This document shows, piece by piece, positions 25,591-35,252 of a DNA stretch of 64,000 nucleotides. Position 1 is the stretch's first letter, and every line of letters starts with the position of its first letter. Made by a program: the position numbers and the translations under genes. The notes under the pieces are model-generated. The model was not told where the DNA came from. It ran no database searches and saw nothing but the letters and a program-made list of their open reading frames with translations. Source of the DNA: Corallococcus sp. NCRR (GTDB lineage Bacteria; Myxococcota; Myxococcia; Myxococcales; Myxococcaceae); NCBI RefSeq assembly GCF_026965535.1, contig NZ_CP114039.1, forward strand, positions 9,655,461-9,719,460. The letters are read 5' to 3'.

Positions 25591-28500
25591 TGGGCCTGTG
25601 CGGAAAGACGGTCGTCGAAGCGGTACTCAGCGCGTGCCCGGGTGCCTCGCCCACTCACTGGCTGGGTCATCCCGATTTTAAGCTGCTCGGAAAGGAACTT
25701 CGACTCCAGTTGTGCGGTGGGCTCCGCCTGCCGGGTGGCGTCGTTGTAGGTGGTGGAGATCTGCAGGGACAAATCCCTGAGAACAGGGTTGCTGGGCAGG
25801 AACCGGCGCACCTGCCGGTCCAGTCCCGACACGTTGAAGAGGGCCTCCGCCGCCAGACCGTAGCTCGCCGACGCGGCCGTGTCCTTGTCCGCGCTCGTCA
25901 CACCCAGTGTCAGCAACGACAGGATGTCACCCTCCGTGAGCACCGGCTCCGAGGACAGCACGACCAGCGGGTTGGCCGGCCGGCCGAACGCGTGCAACTT
26001 CACCACGAACTCGCGCACGGACGTCTGCGCCTGCACCTCGAACACCGGGTCGATGCCGGACGCGTCGCGGAACTCCAGCTGCCCCTGGTCGATGGTGAAG
26101 AGGTTGTTGCGGAAGAACGCCTGGCTGCCCTCCGCCGCCTCCACGCGGCCCAGGAGCCCCGGCTTCACGTCCGTGCCGGTCAGCCGCACGTCGCCCAACA
26201 GCCGCGCCTTCGCCAGGTTGTTGTCCACGCGCACGTCGCCGAAGTGCACGTTGACGTCCCAGGTGAAGAAGGGGTCCCTCGCGCGCTCGCCCCCGCCGCC
26301 CACGGCGAGGTTCGGCTTCTTCTGCATCGTCTTGAGCAGCGCTTCGATGTCGAGCGGCTTCTGGTAGCGCAGCTTGATGATGTCCAGCCCACCCGTGACG
26401 GTGGGCCCCGTGGGAGGACCCACCACCTGCAGGAGGCCGGACACGGTGAGCGGCAGGTCCTCCGTCATCCGGTACGGCACGGCGTCCAGTTGCAGCGTCA
26501 GCGCCAGCCGCTTGGGCACGAAGCGCTCCAGGCGGATGTCGCCGCGCGCGGACACCTGGCCTTCGTTGACCTGGGCCTGCAGGTGCTCCAGCAGCACGCG
26601 CTGGCCCGTCATCTCCAGGCGGCCGGACATGCCGCGCACGGTGAGCGGCAGGTCGCGCATGGACAGCCGCACGTCGGACAGCTCCGCGGTGCCCACCACC
26701 GCCGGAGACTCCAGTGAGCCCACGGCCTCCGCGTCCACGCGCAGTTGGCCGCCCACGCGCTCCATGCCGGGCAACAGCGGCTCCAGGAGCCGCACGTCCA
26801 TGCGCCCCTCACGCAGGCTCATGTTCATGGCGCGCTGGCTCACCCAGCCACCCAGCGTGACGTCCACCGACGCGCCGCTGAAGCGGAAGGGCTGCACGTC
26901 CAGCCGGCCGTTGAGGTACGTCAGCACGATGGGGCCCTGGTTGCGGCCGCGCAGGTCGCCCCGCGCGAGCGACAGCTCCCGCACTGTCGCCCCCACCGAG
27001 TAGCCCTCCGGCTGCAACAGCGGGCCCTGCACCGTCACGCGCCCCGCGAGCAGGCCGGTGACGCCCGCCAGCGCTGGCGTCTGCGGCAGCAGCGGCTTGA
27101 TTTCAGGCAGCAGCAGGTCGACGGTGGAGTCGAAGAGGTAGGGCTCCTTCACCGTCATGTTCAGGTAGCCCTGCGCGTCGCGGAAGGGGCGCCCGGTGAT
27201 GCGCAGCTGCTTGCCCTCCTGGTGAAGCGCGAGGTCCATGGCGCCCAGGTCGCGAGACGCGAAGGTGATGCGCGGGCCCTTGAGCGTGGCCTGGATGTCG
27301 GGCTTGTCCGCCGAGCCCGCCACGGTGCCCGCGAGCGCGAGCGTGCCCTGGATGCCCATCTCCTCCGCGGTCTGCTGCCCCACGGCCTCCGCGAGCGACA
27401 GGTTCTCTCCGCCGAAGCGGTAGTCCAGCGCGCCCCCGGTGAAGCCGAAGGAGCCCTCCACCCAGGTGCGCCCCATCCGGCCGTCCAGCACGGTGCGCTC
27501 CAGCACCATCTCCTTGCCGTCCACGAAGCGCAGCCGCGCGGAGCCCGCGCCCAGCCGGCGGCCCAGGTACGTGGTGTCGCGCAGGTCGAAGGCCACCAGC
27601 CCCTCCAGCTTCTCCAGGGGACTGTCGATTTCGACGCGGCCCGAGGCCGCGCCGGCGAACTGGCCCTGCACCACGGCGATGGACGGGCTCAGGCCCGCCA
27701 CCAGGTCCACCAGGTCCTCCGTGCGGCCCTGCGGCACCGTCACGTCCAGGCGCAGGTGCAAGAGGCGCGCGAAGGTGAGCGCCGCCTTGCCGAAGTACTG
27801 CGTGCGCCCCTTCTGGCCGGTGAGCGACGGGAAGGACAAGAGGCCATTCGAGTACGACAGCTTCGCCTGCGTCACGCCCAGGCCGAAGCCCCAGAAGGTG
27901 AAGTCGCGCAGGGACAGGCTCGCGTCCACCTTCACGTCCGAGTACGGCCCCACGATGGAGTAGTTCGCCGAGCCCTTCCCCGACCACGGCAGCTCCGCGA
28001 TGTGGCCGAAGTCCGACAGCTCCAGCTCGCCGTTGCCCTGGATGTCCAGGCCGCGCACGCTGTCGAAGTAGAGCGTCACGTCGCCGTGCACGCGCGAGCG
28101 GCCGGACTCCACCGTCAGGCGGCTGAAGGACACGCGGTCCCCCGAAAGCTTCACGGCCGTCTGCGCGCGTCCCCGCTCGAAGGTGAGCAGCGTCTTGCCC
28201 GCGCTGGCCGGCGCGTCGAACGCGCGCGTGGCCAGCACGAAGCGTCCGCTGCGCAAGTCCAGCGGCCCGGACAGGGACGGCCGGGGCAAGAGCGTCCCGG
28301 TGAGGTGCGCGTTCGCCGTCGCGGGGAAGTCCACCCAGGAGCCCGCCACGCCCGCGCGCTCCAGGATGCGCCCGAAGGACGCGTCCTCCGTCTGGAGCGT
28401 CACGTCCACGGGCAACTCCGGCGTGAGCTTCAGCGCGCCGGACAGCTTCACCTTGCCGCTTCCCAGTGGGGCCTCCAGCGACTCCACGCGCACGCTGTCC

Positions 28501-29441
28501 CCCGCGTACGACAGGCGCGCGTTGAGGCTCACCGGGCCGTACTGCTCATAGGCCAGGTTGCTCGCGGACAGGTCCGCGCCCACCGCGAGCGCGGACGGCT
28601 TCCCGGTGATGGACAGGCGCGTCCACAAATGCCCGGTGGCCGGACGCGGCAGCAGCTTCGCCTGCGACAGCGTGCGCAACGGCAGGAACACCTGCGCGTC
28701 CAGCGCGAGCACCGGATGGCACAGCGTCTCCACGCGGCCGGACACCGTGGCGGTGATGTCGTCGAGCGTCACCTCCGCGCGCTCCACGTCCAGCAGGCCT
28801 TCATCCGGGTCCAGCGAGCCGGTGAAGCCCAGCTGCCCCAGCGTCAGCTCGCCGCCGCCCGCGCCCAGGCGCACCAGGCCCCGCCGCGCGCCCACCTCCA
28901 GCTCCATCACGCCCCAGTGCTCCACCCAGCCCACGTCCAGGTTCTCCACCTCCACGCCCCGCCCGTCTGGCAGCGCGAGCCGCACCTCCGCGCCGGTGAT
29001 GTCCACGCGCCCCACGCCCACGCGGGTCAAGGGCGTGAGCGGGCACGTGCCGTCGGAGGAAGGCGGGCTCGTGGAGGGCCGGGACAGGTCCAGCGCCACG
29101 CGCGGATGGTGCACGCGCACGTGGCCCAGCACGAAGCGGCGGGACAGGGGCGACAGGAAGCCCAGGCCCACCTCCGCCGTGTCCGCGGCGAACAGCGGCG
29201 TGTCCCGGCCCGGCGCGAACACCGACACGCCGTGCAGCACCACGCGCGAGCCCAGCGGATCCAGCTCGCACCGGCCGATGCCCACGTCCACGCCCAGGAG
29301 GTCCGGCAGGTTCCTGCGCGCCAGCGTGCAGGCGGCGTCCCAGGTGAACGGCTGACGCAACAGCAGGATGCTCCCCGACACCACGAGGAGCACCCACAAG
29401 AGCGCCTTGCGCGCTGCACTGTTGCGGCTGGGGAGGGACAA
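25515..29441 (-). CDS. TamB-like (DUF490) translocation/assembly protein
   Basis: The 1308-residue AsmA/TamB-type protein has an N-terminal TM (about 12-30, ALLWVLLVVSGSILLL), then a very long periplasmic beta-rich groove region, and a C-terminal DUF490 (TamB) domain ending in GLELKLGWEVE. TamB proteins span the periplasm and move lipid or assist barrel assembly with TamA. The start is a TTG at 29441, four bases after the stop of the ExeA-like ATPase gene; the only upstream in-frame alternative (29573) would run deep into that gene. The start is therefore uncertain by up to 44 codons. The 3' end overlaps the TamA-like gene. Confidence 0.85.
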   Translation of the reverse strand: MSLPSRNSAARKALLWVLLVVSGSILLLRQPFTWDAACTLARRNLPDLLGVDVGIGRCELDPLGSRVVLHGVSVFAPGRDTPLFAADTAEVGLGFLSPLSRRFVLGHVRVHHPRVALDLSRPSTSPPSSDGTCPLTPLTRVGVGRVDITGAEVRLALPDGRGVEVENLDVGWVEHWGVMELEVGARRGLVRLGAGGGELTLGQLGFTGSLDPDEGLLDVERAEVTLDDITATVSGRVETLCHPVLALDAQVFLPLRTLSQAKLLPRPATGHLWTRLSITGKPSALAVGADLSASNLAYEQYGPVSLNARLSYAGDSVRVESLEAPLGSGKVKLSGALKLTPELPVDVTLQTEDASFGRILERAGVAGSWVDFPATANAHLTGTLLPRPSLSGPLDLRSGRFVLATRAFDAPASAGKTLLTFERGRAQTAVKLSGDRVSFSRLTVESGRSRVHGDVTLYFDSVRGLDIQGNGELELSDFGHIAELPWSGKGSANYSIVGPYSDVKVDASLSLRDFTFWGFGLGVTQAKLSYSNGLLSFPSLTGQKGRTQYFGKAALTFARLLHLRLDVTVPQGRTEDLVDLVAGLSPSIAVVQGQFAGAASGRVEIDSPLEKLEGLVAFDLRDTTYLGRRLGAGSARLRFVDGKEMVLERTVLDGRMGRTWVEGSFGFTGGALDYRFGGENLSLAEAVGQQTAEEMGIQGTLALAGTVAGSADKPDIQATLKGPRITFASRDLGAMDLALHQEGKQLRITGRPFRDAQGYLNMTVKEPYLFDSTVDLLLPEIKPLLPQTPALAGVTGLLAGRVTVQGPLLQPEGYSVGATVRELSLARGDLRGRNQGPIVLTYLNGRLDVQPFRFSGASVDVTLGGWVSQRAMNMSLREGRMDVRLLEPLLPGMERVGGQLRVDAEAVGSLESPAVVGTAELSDVRLSMRDLPLTVRGMSGRLEMTGQRVLLEHLQAQVNEGQVSARGDIRLERFVPKRLALTLQLDAVPYRMTEDLPLTVSGLLQVVGPPTGPTVTGGLDIIKLRYQKPLDIEALLKTMQKKPNLAVGGGGERARDPFFTWDVNVHFGDVRVDNNLAKARLLGDVRLTGTDVKPGLLGRVEAAEGSQAFFRNNLFTIDQGQLEFRDASGIDPVFEVQAQTSVREFVVKLHAFGRPANPLVVLSSEPVLTEGDILSLLTLGVTSADKDTAASASYGLAAEALFNVSGLDRQVRRFLPSNPVLRDLSLQISTTYNDATRQAEPTAQLESKFLSEQLKIGMTQPVSGRGTRARAEYRFDDRLSAQAQWDNENSQASFGNLGLELKLGWEVE

Positions 29442-29445
29442 GCCG

Positions 29446-30387
29446 CTAGAGCTTACCGAGTCCCTCGAGGTAGCGGTCGATCTCCGCCAGGTCGATCTTG
29501 GTGTTCGCCGTCCGGGGCAGCGAGGTGGCGGGCGCGCTCGCCCGCTCGCTTGCCTGGGAAGCAGCCGAGCCACCCTGGAGCCCCAGGTTGTCGCCGATGC
29601 GGTGCACCAGCTCCGCGCCGATGGTCTCCGAGCGCGCGAGGAACGCCTCGAAGAGGGCGTTGTCGCACAGGGTGTTGATGACGCGCGGGGTGCCGCCGGA
29701 GTGCTCGTGCACGGCGAGCAGCGCCTCCGGCGTGAAGGGCATGCGCGGGCAGCCGGCGAGCCGCAGCCGGTGCTTCACGTAGGCCTCCGTGGACTCCGCC
29801 GTGAAGGGCTCCAGCTTGTAGCGGAGCGCCACGCGCTGGGCGAGCGGCGGGTCCAGCTTCAGGTTCTTCTCGATCTCCGGCAGGCCGAAGAAGACGAAGG
29901 AGATGAGCTTGCGCTCCGGAACTTCCAGGTTCAGCAGCCCCCGGAACTCCTCCATGAGCTCGCGCGTCTCCAGCATCTGCGCCTCGTCGATGAGGACGAC
30001 GGCCTTCTTGCCGGACTCGTAGATTTGCAGCAGGCGCTGGTAGAGCTGCGACAGGAGCGCCAGCTTCTCCTGCGCGGGGTTCTCCACGCCCAGTTGGAGC
30101 GCGATGCGGCGCAGCAGCCACTGGGCGGTGATGCCCGAGTGGATGATGACGAGCAGCGCGGCCTCGTACTCGGACTCCGGAAGCGAGTCGAGCATGCGCC
30201 GGGCGAGCGTCGTCTTGCCCGCGCCGATGTCGCCAATGAGGATGGACAGGCCCTTCATGTAGCCCACGGCGTGCATCAGCCGCGTGAGGGCCTGCGAGTG
30301 CTGCGCGGAGTTGTAATAGAAGCGGCTCACCGGAGCGTTGGAGAACGGCTCCTGGGTGAGTTCGAAGAAATCGAGGTAGGTCGTCAT
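29446..30387 (-). CDS. ExeA/MSHA-type AAA ATPase
   Basis: The 313-residue AAA ATPase has Walker A GDIGAGKTTLA, Walker B VVLIDEAQ, and sensor/arginine-finger regions in the usual order. It starts with the ExeA-type MTTYLDFFELTQEPFSNAP. ExeA-like proteins help secretin or pilus machinery to assemble, or act in phage and secretion systems. The first ~270 residues form the ATPase; a short Ser/Ala-rich linker (QASERASAPAT) and a charged tail follow. There is no peptidoglycan-binding domain, unlike true ExeA. It sits 28 bp downstream of sgmX and directly upstream of tamB on the same strand, so a link to pilus-secretin assembly is plausible but unproven. Confidence 0.85.
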   Translation of the reverse strand: MTTYLDFFELTQEPFSNAPVSRFYYNSAQHSQALTRLMHAVGYMKGLSILIGDIGAGKTTLARRMLDSLPESEYEAALLVIIHSGITAQWLLRRIALQLGVENPAQEKLALLSQLYQRLLQIYESGKKAVVLIDEAQMLETRELMEEFRGLLNLEVPERKLISFVFFGLPEIEKNLKLDPPLAQRVALRYKLEPFTAESTEAYVKHRLRLAGCPRMPFTPEALLAVHEHSGGTPRVINTLCDNALFEAFLARSETIGAELVHRIGDNLGLQGGSAASQASERASAPATSLPRTANTKIDLAEIDRYLEGLGKL

Positions 30388-30415
30388 CGCTCGCCGGGCC
30401 TCGTGGGGGGACGCG

Positions 30416-33400
30416 CTACACGTACCCTACTTTACGAGCCTTCGGCACGCCCGCGGCGGGAACCGGCGTCGCCGGGCCCTTTCCGGCGCGAGGCAGCGGG
30501 TCCTCCTCCGGTGCGGTCATGGCCGACAGCCGCGTCACCTGGGACCCCACGTCGCGGTACTTCGCGTCCATGGCGGCCACCCGCTGGAAGTGGAAGAGCG
30601 CCTTGCCCTGCTCGTTGAGCGCGTCGTAGGCGCTCGCCAGTTCGAAGCCCAGCGCCTTGGCCACCTCACCCGTCGCGAGCACGTTGGAGAGGCCTTCCTT
30701 GAACACCGCCACGGACTCTTCCGGCTTGCCGCGCAGCGTGTGCAGCATGCCAATCATCGTCAGGCAGTCCAGCTCGCGCGGGGTGCCCACGCAGCCCTGG
30801 CGGGCCACGTCGAACTCGTGGACGGCGTCATCCAGGAGGCCCATCTCCTTGTAGGCGATGCCCAGGTCGTAGTGCGTGTCCACGTCCTCGGGCTTCACCA
30901 CCTTGGCCAGGCCCTTCTTGAACTCGGCGAAGACCTCGTCCACCGAGTACTGGAAGTCCTCGTCCGCCGGGGGCACCGCCGCCAGCGACTCACCGCCCAG
31001 GTCGTCCAGCTCACCGGCCAGCTGCGCCGCCAGGTCGAACGCGTCGCCACCACCGGCGCCGTCGTCGAGCGACGCCTCCGTCACCGGCTGTACGGAGGGC
31101 ACATGCAAGGGCTCGGAAGGAGCGTCTTCCTCGGGGGCCGCGCCACCGCCGGCCTCCAGCTCCTCCAGCCGCGCCATCAGCTCGCCGGCGCGCACGTGGC
31201 CGGGGAACGCGATGGCCACCGTCTCCAGGATTTCGCGCGCCTCTTCCAGGAGGCCCTGGTCGAGGAAGAACGACGCCTCGTCGCACTCCTCGGAGGCAGG
31301 CTCCTCCTCGGGCTCCGCTTCCGGCTCGGGCTCGGGCTCATCCGCCAGGGCCTCGGGCTCCGGCTCGGGCTCCGGCGTCTCCTCGACCGCGTCGGTCTGG
31401 GGCTCGTCGTAGGACAGCCCCTCCATCGACGGCAGCACCATGTGCGCGGCGGTGGGCTCGTCTTCTTCCTCGTCGCCCAGCGACATGCCCTCCGCGTACG
31501 CGGGCTCTTCCGCCGGCGCGGCGAAGCTTTCATCCAGGCCCGCGTCGTCCAGCGCGGACGCATCCAGGGGCGCGAGCCCCACGCGCGTGGGCGCGTCGTC
31601 GTCCTCGCCCAGCGACATGCCGGGTTCGACCAGGGCCTCGTCGTCGCCGCTGTCGTCCAGCGTGGGCAGCTGGCGCGTGTCCGGCGCGGCCTCTTCCAGC
31701 AGCGCGCGCGACGGGGACAGGATGCGCGTGGGCGGCGCCTCCTCCTCGTCCCCCAGCGACATGCCGCCCGGCTCGTCCGCGAGCACCATGGGCTCGTCGC
31801 CCGCGTCCGCCGCGTACGCCAGCGCGTCGTCGTCCTGGGCGACCAGGGGCTCGTCGTCCAGGCCTCCGGAGGCATCCGAACCGTCCAGGCCCGGCTCGTC
31901 CGCGAGCACGAGCGAGTCCTCGTCGGACCCCATCACCAGGTCGTCCTGCGGCGGCAGGTCGTAGACGGCGTTCTCGGCGGAGCTGATGGGCTCGCCCATC
32001 ACTGCTTCCTCGCCGCTCAACGTGGTCTCCGCGACCTCGTCGTCGACGATTTCGTCCGAGTCCGACCCGTGGCTCAGCGCCGCGAGCGCCAGCTCGTCAC
32101 CCCCGGGCTGCGCGAGCGCGTCCTCCGGCGGATCCGCGACGAGGATCTCGTCCTCGTTGGAGTCCACCAGGATGGCGTCCTCCTCCAGCGACTCCACGCC
32201 CGGCGTCGCCGCGGGCGCCACGAAGCCCCCTTCCGCGCGGAGCACGGACAGGAAGGCGGGCACCTCGGGATGCGCCGGATTCTCCTGGAGGATGGTCGCC
32301 AGGTACGGCTGCGCGCGCTGCACGTCCGCGCGGCGCGTGCACAGCCGCAGCACGTTGAGCAGTTGCTCGGACGCCTGCGCGCCGTTATTGGCCGCCACGT
32401 AGATGTGGTACGCCTTTTCGTGCGCGTCCAGGTTCTCCGGATCCACGGAGAAGACCTTGCGCAGGTGCTCCAGCGCTTTGTCGTGGAGCCCGTACTTCAC
32501 GTAGACGTCCGTCTCCGTCAGCAGCTTGGCCAACTGCTCGCGGCTCATCCCCGCGGGCGCGGGCGGCACCACGGCCGCGGGCGGCGCGGCGGGCACGGGA
32601 CGGGACGGGGGCGCGGCGGCGGGAGCGGGCGCGCTCCAAGCGGGCGCGGCCGGCTCCTCGGGGTGATGCATGGCCGCGGGCGCGGGCTCGGGCTCGGGCT
32701 CGGGTTCAGCGACGGGCCCCCGGCGCGCGAGCAGATCCGGATCCTGCGGATCCAGCAGTTCAATCTGCGTCCACACGCCGTCGGACTCGGCGGTGCGGCC
32801 GCGCTCCTGGTGGATCTTCGCGAGCTCCTTGTAGACGGACACCGTCTTGGAGACCTGGCCCAGCCCCTGGAACGCCTGGGCCAGCAGCGTCAGCGTCTCC
32901 ACGTCGCGGCCATCCGCCTTGAAGCACACCTGGAGCTTGGCGAGCGCGCGCTTCTGGTCGCCGCGCTGCAGGTACGACGCGGCCAGCTCCTTCGCGAGCG
33001 GGAGGTTGTCCGGCTCCAGCGCGGAGAGGCGCTCCGCGACGCGCAGCCAGTCATCCGCCCGGGCGTTGCGCTTGAGGTACTCCGCGGCGCGCTTGAACTC
33101 CTGCGCCGCTTCCTTCGCCATGTTCTCGCGCGCGTACAGCTCCGCGAGCTTGATCTTCGACGCCACGTTCTCGGGGTCGAGATCCACCATCTTCTTCAGC
33201 GTGTCGAGGCTCGACTTGGTATCGCCCGCCTTGTCGTAGTGGTTGGCGACGATCTGGAAGTACGCCATCGCCTCCGACATCAAGCCCAGCTGCTGGTGCA
33301 GCTCCGCCAGCTTGAGGTTCACCTCCAGCAGGTTCGGGTTGAGCTTGAGGACCTGCTTGTAGAGGGCGACGGCCTTGAGGAAGAAGCCGTCCGAGGAGTA

Positions 33401-33598
33401 GCTCTCCGCGACCTTGGTGAAGAAGTGCGCCGCCTGCGCGTTGTCATTCTTCTTCTGGTACAGCTCCCCCATCTTCTGGAGGACCCGGATGTCCTTCGGG
33501 TCGACCTCCAGGACCTTCTGGTACTCCTTGATGGCTTTGTCGTACGCGCCCTTCGCGACCAGCTTCGCGGCGGCTTCGATGATCTTGTTCTTGTCCAT
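30416..33598 (-). CDS. sgmX: SgmX-like TPR protein, polar activator of type IV pili
   Basis: The protein has 1060 residues. The N-terminal ~300 form tandem TPRs (AYDKAIKEYQKVLEVDPKD and others), followed by a Pro/Ala-rich linker (about 300-350), two TPRs (about 360-440), a very acidic disordered section (about 475-770) and C-terminal TPRs (about 780-1020). The acidic section carries three copies of GMSLG-(D/E)-(E/D)3 from residues 612, 660 and 704. Gene order (sgmX-accC-accB-efp-...-pilQ) matches M. xanthus SgmX (MXAN_5766, from memory). There SgmX is recruited by MglA-GTP to the leading pole and stimulates pilus formation. Assignment rests on context and architecture. Confidence 0.8.
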   Translation of the reverse strand: MDKNKIIEAAAKLVAKGAYDKAIKEYQKVLEVDPKDIRVLQKMGELYQKKNDNAQAAHFFTKVAESYSSDGFFLKAVALYKQVLKLNPNLLEVNLKLAELHQQLGLMSEAMAYFQIVANHYDKAGDTKSSLDTLKKMVDLDPENVASKIKLAELYARENMAKEAAQEFKRAAEYLKRNARADDWLRVAERLSALEPDNLPLAKELAASYLQRGDQKRALAKLQVCFKADGRDVETLTLLAQAFQGLGQVSKTVSVYKELAKIHQERGRTAESDGVWTQIELLDPQDPDLLARRGPVAEPEPEPEPAPAAMHHPEEPAAPAWSAPAPAAAPPSRPVPAAPPAAVVPPAPAGMSREQLAKLLTETDVYVKYGLHDKALEHLRKVFSVDPENLDAHEKAYHIYVAANNGAQASEQLLNVLRLCTRRADVQRAQPYLATILQENPAHPEVPAFLSVLRAEGGFVAPAATPGVESLEEDAILVDSNEDEILVADPPEDALAQPGGDELALAALSHGSDSDEIVDDEVAETTLSGEEAVMGEPISSAENAVYDLPPQDDLVMGSDEDSLVLADEPGLDGSDASGGLDDEPLVAQDDDALAYAADAGDEPMVLADEPGGMSLGDEEEAPPTRILSPSRALLEEAAPDTRQLPTLDDSGDDEALVEPGMSLGEDDDAPTRVGLAPLDASALDDAGLDESFAAPAEEPAYAEGMSLGDEEEDEPTAAHMVLPSMEGLSYDEPQTDAVEETPEPEPEPEALADEPEPEPEAEPEEEPASEECDEASFFLDQGLLEEAREILETVAIAFPGHVRAGELMARLEELEAGGGAAPEEDAPSEPLHVPSVQPVTEASLDDGAGGGDAFDLAAQLAGELDDLGGESLAAVPPADEDFQYSVDEVFAEFKKGLAKVVKPEDVDTHYDLGIAYKEMGLLDDAVHEFDVARQGCVGTPRELDCLTMIGMLHTLRGKPEESVAVFKEGLSNVLATGEVAKALGFELASAYDALNEQGKALFHFQRVAAMDAKYRDVGSQVTRLSAMTAPEEDPLPRAGKGPATPVPAAGVPKARKVGYV

Positions 33599-33621
33599 CG
33601 AGCGTGCGCTTCCGGCAGGCA

Positions 33622-33648
33622 GAAACCCCGAGGAACTTCGCGGGTTTC
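33622..33648. repeat. Inverted repeat in the sgmX leader
   Basis: GAAACCC (33622-33628) and GGGTTTC (33642-33648), separated by 13 bases, lie 24 to 50 bases upstream of the sgmX ATG. Position fits either a weak terminator of accC or a leader hairpin of sgmX; there is no clear T-run. The rest of this 192-bp gap shows nothing clear. Confidence 0.35.
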
Positions 33649-33790
33649 AGTCCTTCTCTGGGGGGGAGCTTCGGAGGCTAACGGAATCCTCCGATGCGGG
33701 TCAAGAAACAGCCTGCCCTCCCCCAGGGCTGGATCACCCGCCTGGACGCTCGCACGCCCGGCGGGTTTTCCATGCCTTCACGGCAAAGCG

Positions 33791-35176
33791 CTACGGCGTC
33801 TCTTCCACGGCCTTCTTGAGCCGGCGCGAACCCGTCTCGCTCGCCAGCAGGCGCTCCACGAACCGGGTGTCGTAGTTGCCCTCCTGGAAGGACTCCTCCG
33901 CCAGTGCGGCCCGGTGAAACGGGATGTTGGTGCGGATGCCCTCCACGACGTACTCGGAGAGCGCGCGCTGCATGCGGCGGATGGCCGTCTCGCGGTCCTC
34001 CGCGTGCACGATGAGCTTGGACAGCAGGCTGTCGTAGTGCGGCAGCACCGTGTAGTTCTCGTAGGCGGCGGAGTCCACGCGCACGCCGTAGCCGCCCGGC
34101 ACGCTGTAGCCGGTGATCTTCCCCGGCCACGGCGCGAAGGTGACGGGGTCCTCCGCGTTCACGCGGCACTCGATGGCGTGCCCGCGGATCCGCACGTCCT
34201 CCTGCTTGAAGCGCAGGGGGTGCCCGTAGGCCATGCGGATCTGCTCACGGACCAGGTCCACGCCCATGACCAGCTCCGTCACGGGGTGCTCCACCTGGAT
34301 GCGCGTGTTCATCTCCATGAAGTAGAACTCGCCGCGCTCGTCGAGCAGGTACTCGATGGTGCCCACGTTGTTGTAGCGGATCTTGCGCATCGCGGCGACG
34401 GACACCTCGCCCATGCGCTTGCGCAATTCCGGCGTGAGCGCGGGCGACGGGGCCTCCTCGATGAGCTTCTGGTGCCGCCGCTGCACGGAGCACTCACGCT
34501 CGTTGAGGTGGATGACGTTCCCGTGCTCGTCCGCGACGATCTGGATCTCGATGTGGCGCGGCTTCTCCACGTACCGCTCGATGTAGAGGTCGCCGTTGTT
34601 GAAGCTGGCCAGGGCCTCCGCCTGCGCGGTGGAGAACGCCTGCGCGAGCACTCCCGGCTCGCGGACGATCTTCATGCCCTTGCCGCCACCGCCCGCCGCC
34701 GCCTTCAGGATGACCGGGAAGCCGATCTCCTTGGCGAAGGCCTCCGCCTCGCGCGGATCCTTCACCACGCCGGGGCTGCCCGGGAGCAGCGGCAGGCCGG
34801 CCTCGCGGGCCGCGGCGCGCGCGCGCACCTTGTTGCCCATCAGCCGCAGCATCTCCGGGCGAGGGCCAATGAAGCGGATCTTGCAGTTCTCGCAGACCTC
34901 CGCGAACTCGGCGTTCTCCGACAGGAAGCCGTAGCCCGGGTGGATGGCGTCCGCGCGCGTGATTTCCGCCGCGGAGAGCAGCTGCGGCACGTTGAGGTAG
35001 CTCTCCTTGGAGGGAGGCGGCCCGATGCAGACGGCCTCGTCCGCGAAGCGCACGTGCAGCGCGTTGGCGTCGGCGGTGGAGTGCACCGCCACGGTGGCGA
35101 TGCCCAGCTCACGGCATGCGCGGATGACCCGCAGGGCAATCTCCCCGCGGTTGGCGACCAGTACCTTCTTGAACAC
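33791..35176 (-). CDS. accC: Acetyl-CoA carboxylase biotin carboxylase subunit
   Basis: The 461-residue biotin carboxylase starts [20 protein letters not shown], has the ATP-grasp Gly-rich loop [13 protein letters not shown], the [14 protein letters not shown] catalytic segment, and a C-terminal biotin-carboxylase lid. The length equals E. coli AccC (449) plus a short tail. It uses ATP and bicarbonate to carboxylate biotin on AccB, the first step of malonyl-CoA synthesis. It is the second gene of the accB-accC pair, 76 bp downstream of accB. Confidence 0.96.
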   Translation of the reverse strand: MFKKVLVANRGEIALRVIRACRELGIATVAVHSTADANALHVRFADEAVCIGPPPSKESYLNVPQLLSAAEITRADAIHPGYGFLSENAEFAEVCENCKIRFIGPRPEMLRLMGNKVRARAAAREAGLPLLPGSPGVVKDPREAEAFAKEIGFPVILKAAAGGGGKGMKIVREPGVLAQAFSTAQAEALASFNNGDLYIERYVEKPRHIEIQIVADEHGNVIHLNERECSVQRRHQKLIEEAPSPALTPELRKRMGEVSVAAMRKIRYNNVGTIEYLLDERGEFYFMEMNTRIQVEHPVTELVMGVDLVREQIRMAYGHPLRFKQEDVRIRGHAIECRVNAEDPVTFAPWPGKITGYSVPGGYGVRVDSAAYENYTVLPHYDSLLSKLIVHAEDRETAIRRMQRALSEYVVEGIRTNIPFHRAALAEESFQEGNYDTRFVERLLASETGSRRLKKAVEETP

Positions 35177-35252
35177 GGCCGTGCTCCTAACGCGAGGGCC
35201 TGGGGCGCGTCCCGCCCGGAAGGGGCCGGACGCGCCTGACGGGTCAGCAGAC

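Noticed and set aside
22414-25749. A long plus-strand open frame opposite the Omp85 gene
   Set aside because: The reading is low-complexity (His/Arg/Gln) with no domain, and the minus strand encodes a well-formed POTRA and barrel protein.
26745-29678. Long plus-strand frame opposite tamB
   Set aside because: Antisense artefact with biased residues; TamB features on the minus strand are plain.
30590-35239. A very long plus-strand open frame opposite sgmX and accC
   Set aside because: Its composition is the His/Arg/Leu/Val-rich pattern of the antisense of GC-rich genes. The minus strand carries SgmX and AccC with clear domains, so this frame is a by-product of GC3 bias.
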